Virus record (IMG/VR): IMGVR_UViG_3300028558_000001
Span: 112,661 to 176,660 of that record
DNA: 64,000 nt
DNA from: a virus
Strand: one strand, 5' to 3'
The notes below the pieces were generated by a model. The model ran no database searches and had not been told where the DNA came from. It saw nothing but the letters and a program-made list of their open reading frames with translations. A program made the position numbers and the translations under genes. This document shows positions 63,973 through 64,000 of this stretch, in pieces (the first letter of the stretch is position 1; each line of letters opens with the position of its first letter).

Positions 63973-64000
63973 AATTACTCCTTAAAATCAATATCAATGA

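Overview
The window is a section of a T4-like myovirus genome (Straboviridae-type core gene set). It is AT-rich and densely packed. Genes commonly overlap by 1-4 bases (TAATG or ATGA junctions) and nearly all lie on the minus strand. The assignment rests on recognisable T4 homologues: gp41, UvsX, gp43, RegA, gp62, gp44, gp45, gp46, gp47, gp55, UvsW, UvsY, gp23, gp22, gp21, gp20, gp19, gp18 and a gp26-type baseplate protein. Motifs matching the T4 late promoter (ATAAATA) precede most structural genes. The host cannot be read from the sequence; a gamma/alpha-proteobacterial Gram-negative host is implied by a spanin pair and secreted or lipoprotein genes.

Layout. 1-3700: baseplate and small virion-associated genes. 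3722-11465: HicA-like protein, replicative helicase, UvsX, macro-like protein, family B DNA polymerase. 11480-12151: plus-strand late lysis pair (i-spanin/o-spanin). 12148-17993: small accessory genes, including a 5'-OH polynucleotide-kinase-like protein, a SLOG protein, a dCMP-deaminase-like enzyme, small membrane proteins and a PTH2-like protein. 18009-29149: a long tRNA region (19 confident or fairly confident tRNAs plus unusual tRNA-like elements) in which tRNAs alternate with small ORFs, an RlpA-like secreted protein, a GroES-like co-chaperonin and envelope proteins. 29159-31635: RegA, clamp loader and sliding clamp. 31680-42629: glycosyltransferase, nucleotide metabolism (thymidine kinase, HD phosphohydrolase, MazG, methyltransferase), degenerate peptide deformylase, gp46/gp47 separated by a homing endonuclease gene, late sigma gp55, UvsW, UvsY. 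42639-57611: head and tail genes (tail-tube-like protein, gp23, gp22, head-fibre/adhesin-like proteins, gp21, core proteins, portal, tube, sheath), interrupted by a plus-strand homing-endonuclease/metallophosphoesterase module. 57762-63972: an end-repair cluster (RlaP-like nucleotidyltransferase, ATP-dependent ligase, RNA ligase 1), a beta-helix protein, an ATP-grasp protein and small ORFs.

How it works together. Clamp, clamp loader, polymerase and helicase form the replisome; UvsX/UvsY/UvsW and gp46/47 drive recombination-dependent replication; gp55 and gp45 would fire the ATAAATA late promoters in front of the capsid, portal, tube and sheath genes. The tRNA set and RNA-repair enzymes (kinase, Rnl1, RlaP-like) look like a translation-maintenance system. 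The most unusual observation is a 71-nt stretch (22423-22493) inside the tRNA region that contains every helix of a tRNA, but in circularly permuted order. Next to it is a 140-nt tRNA-like element with insertions.
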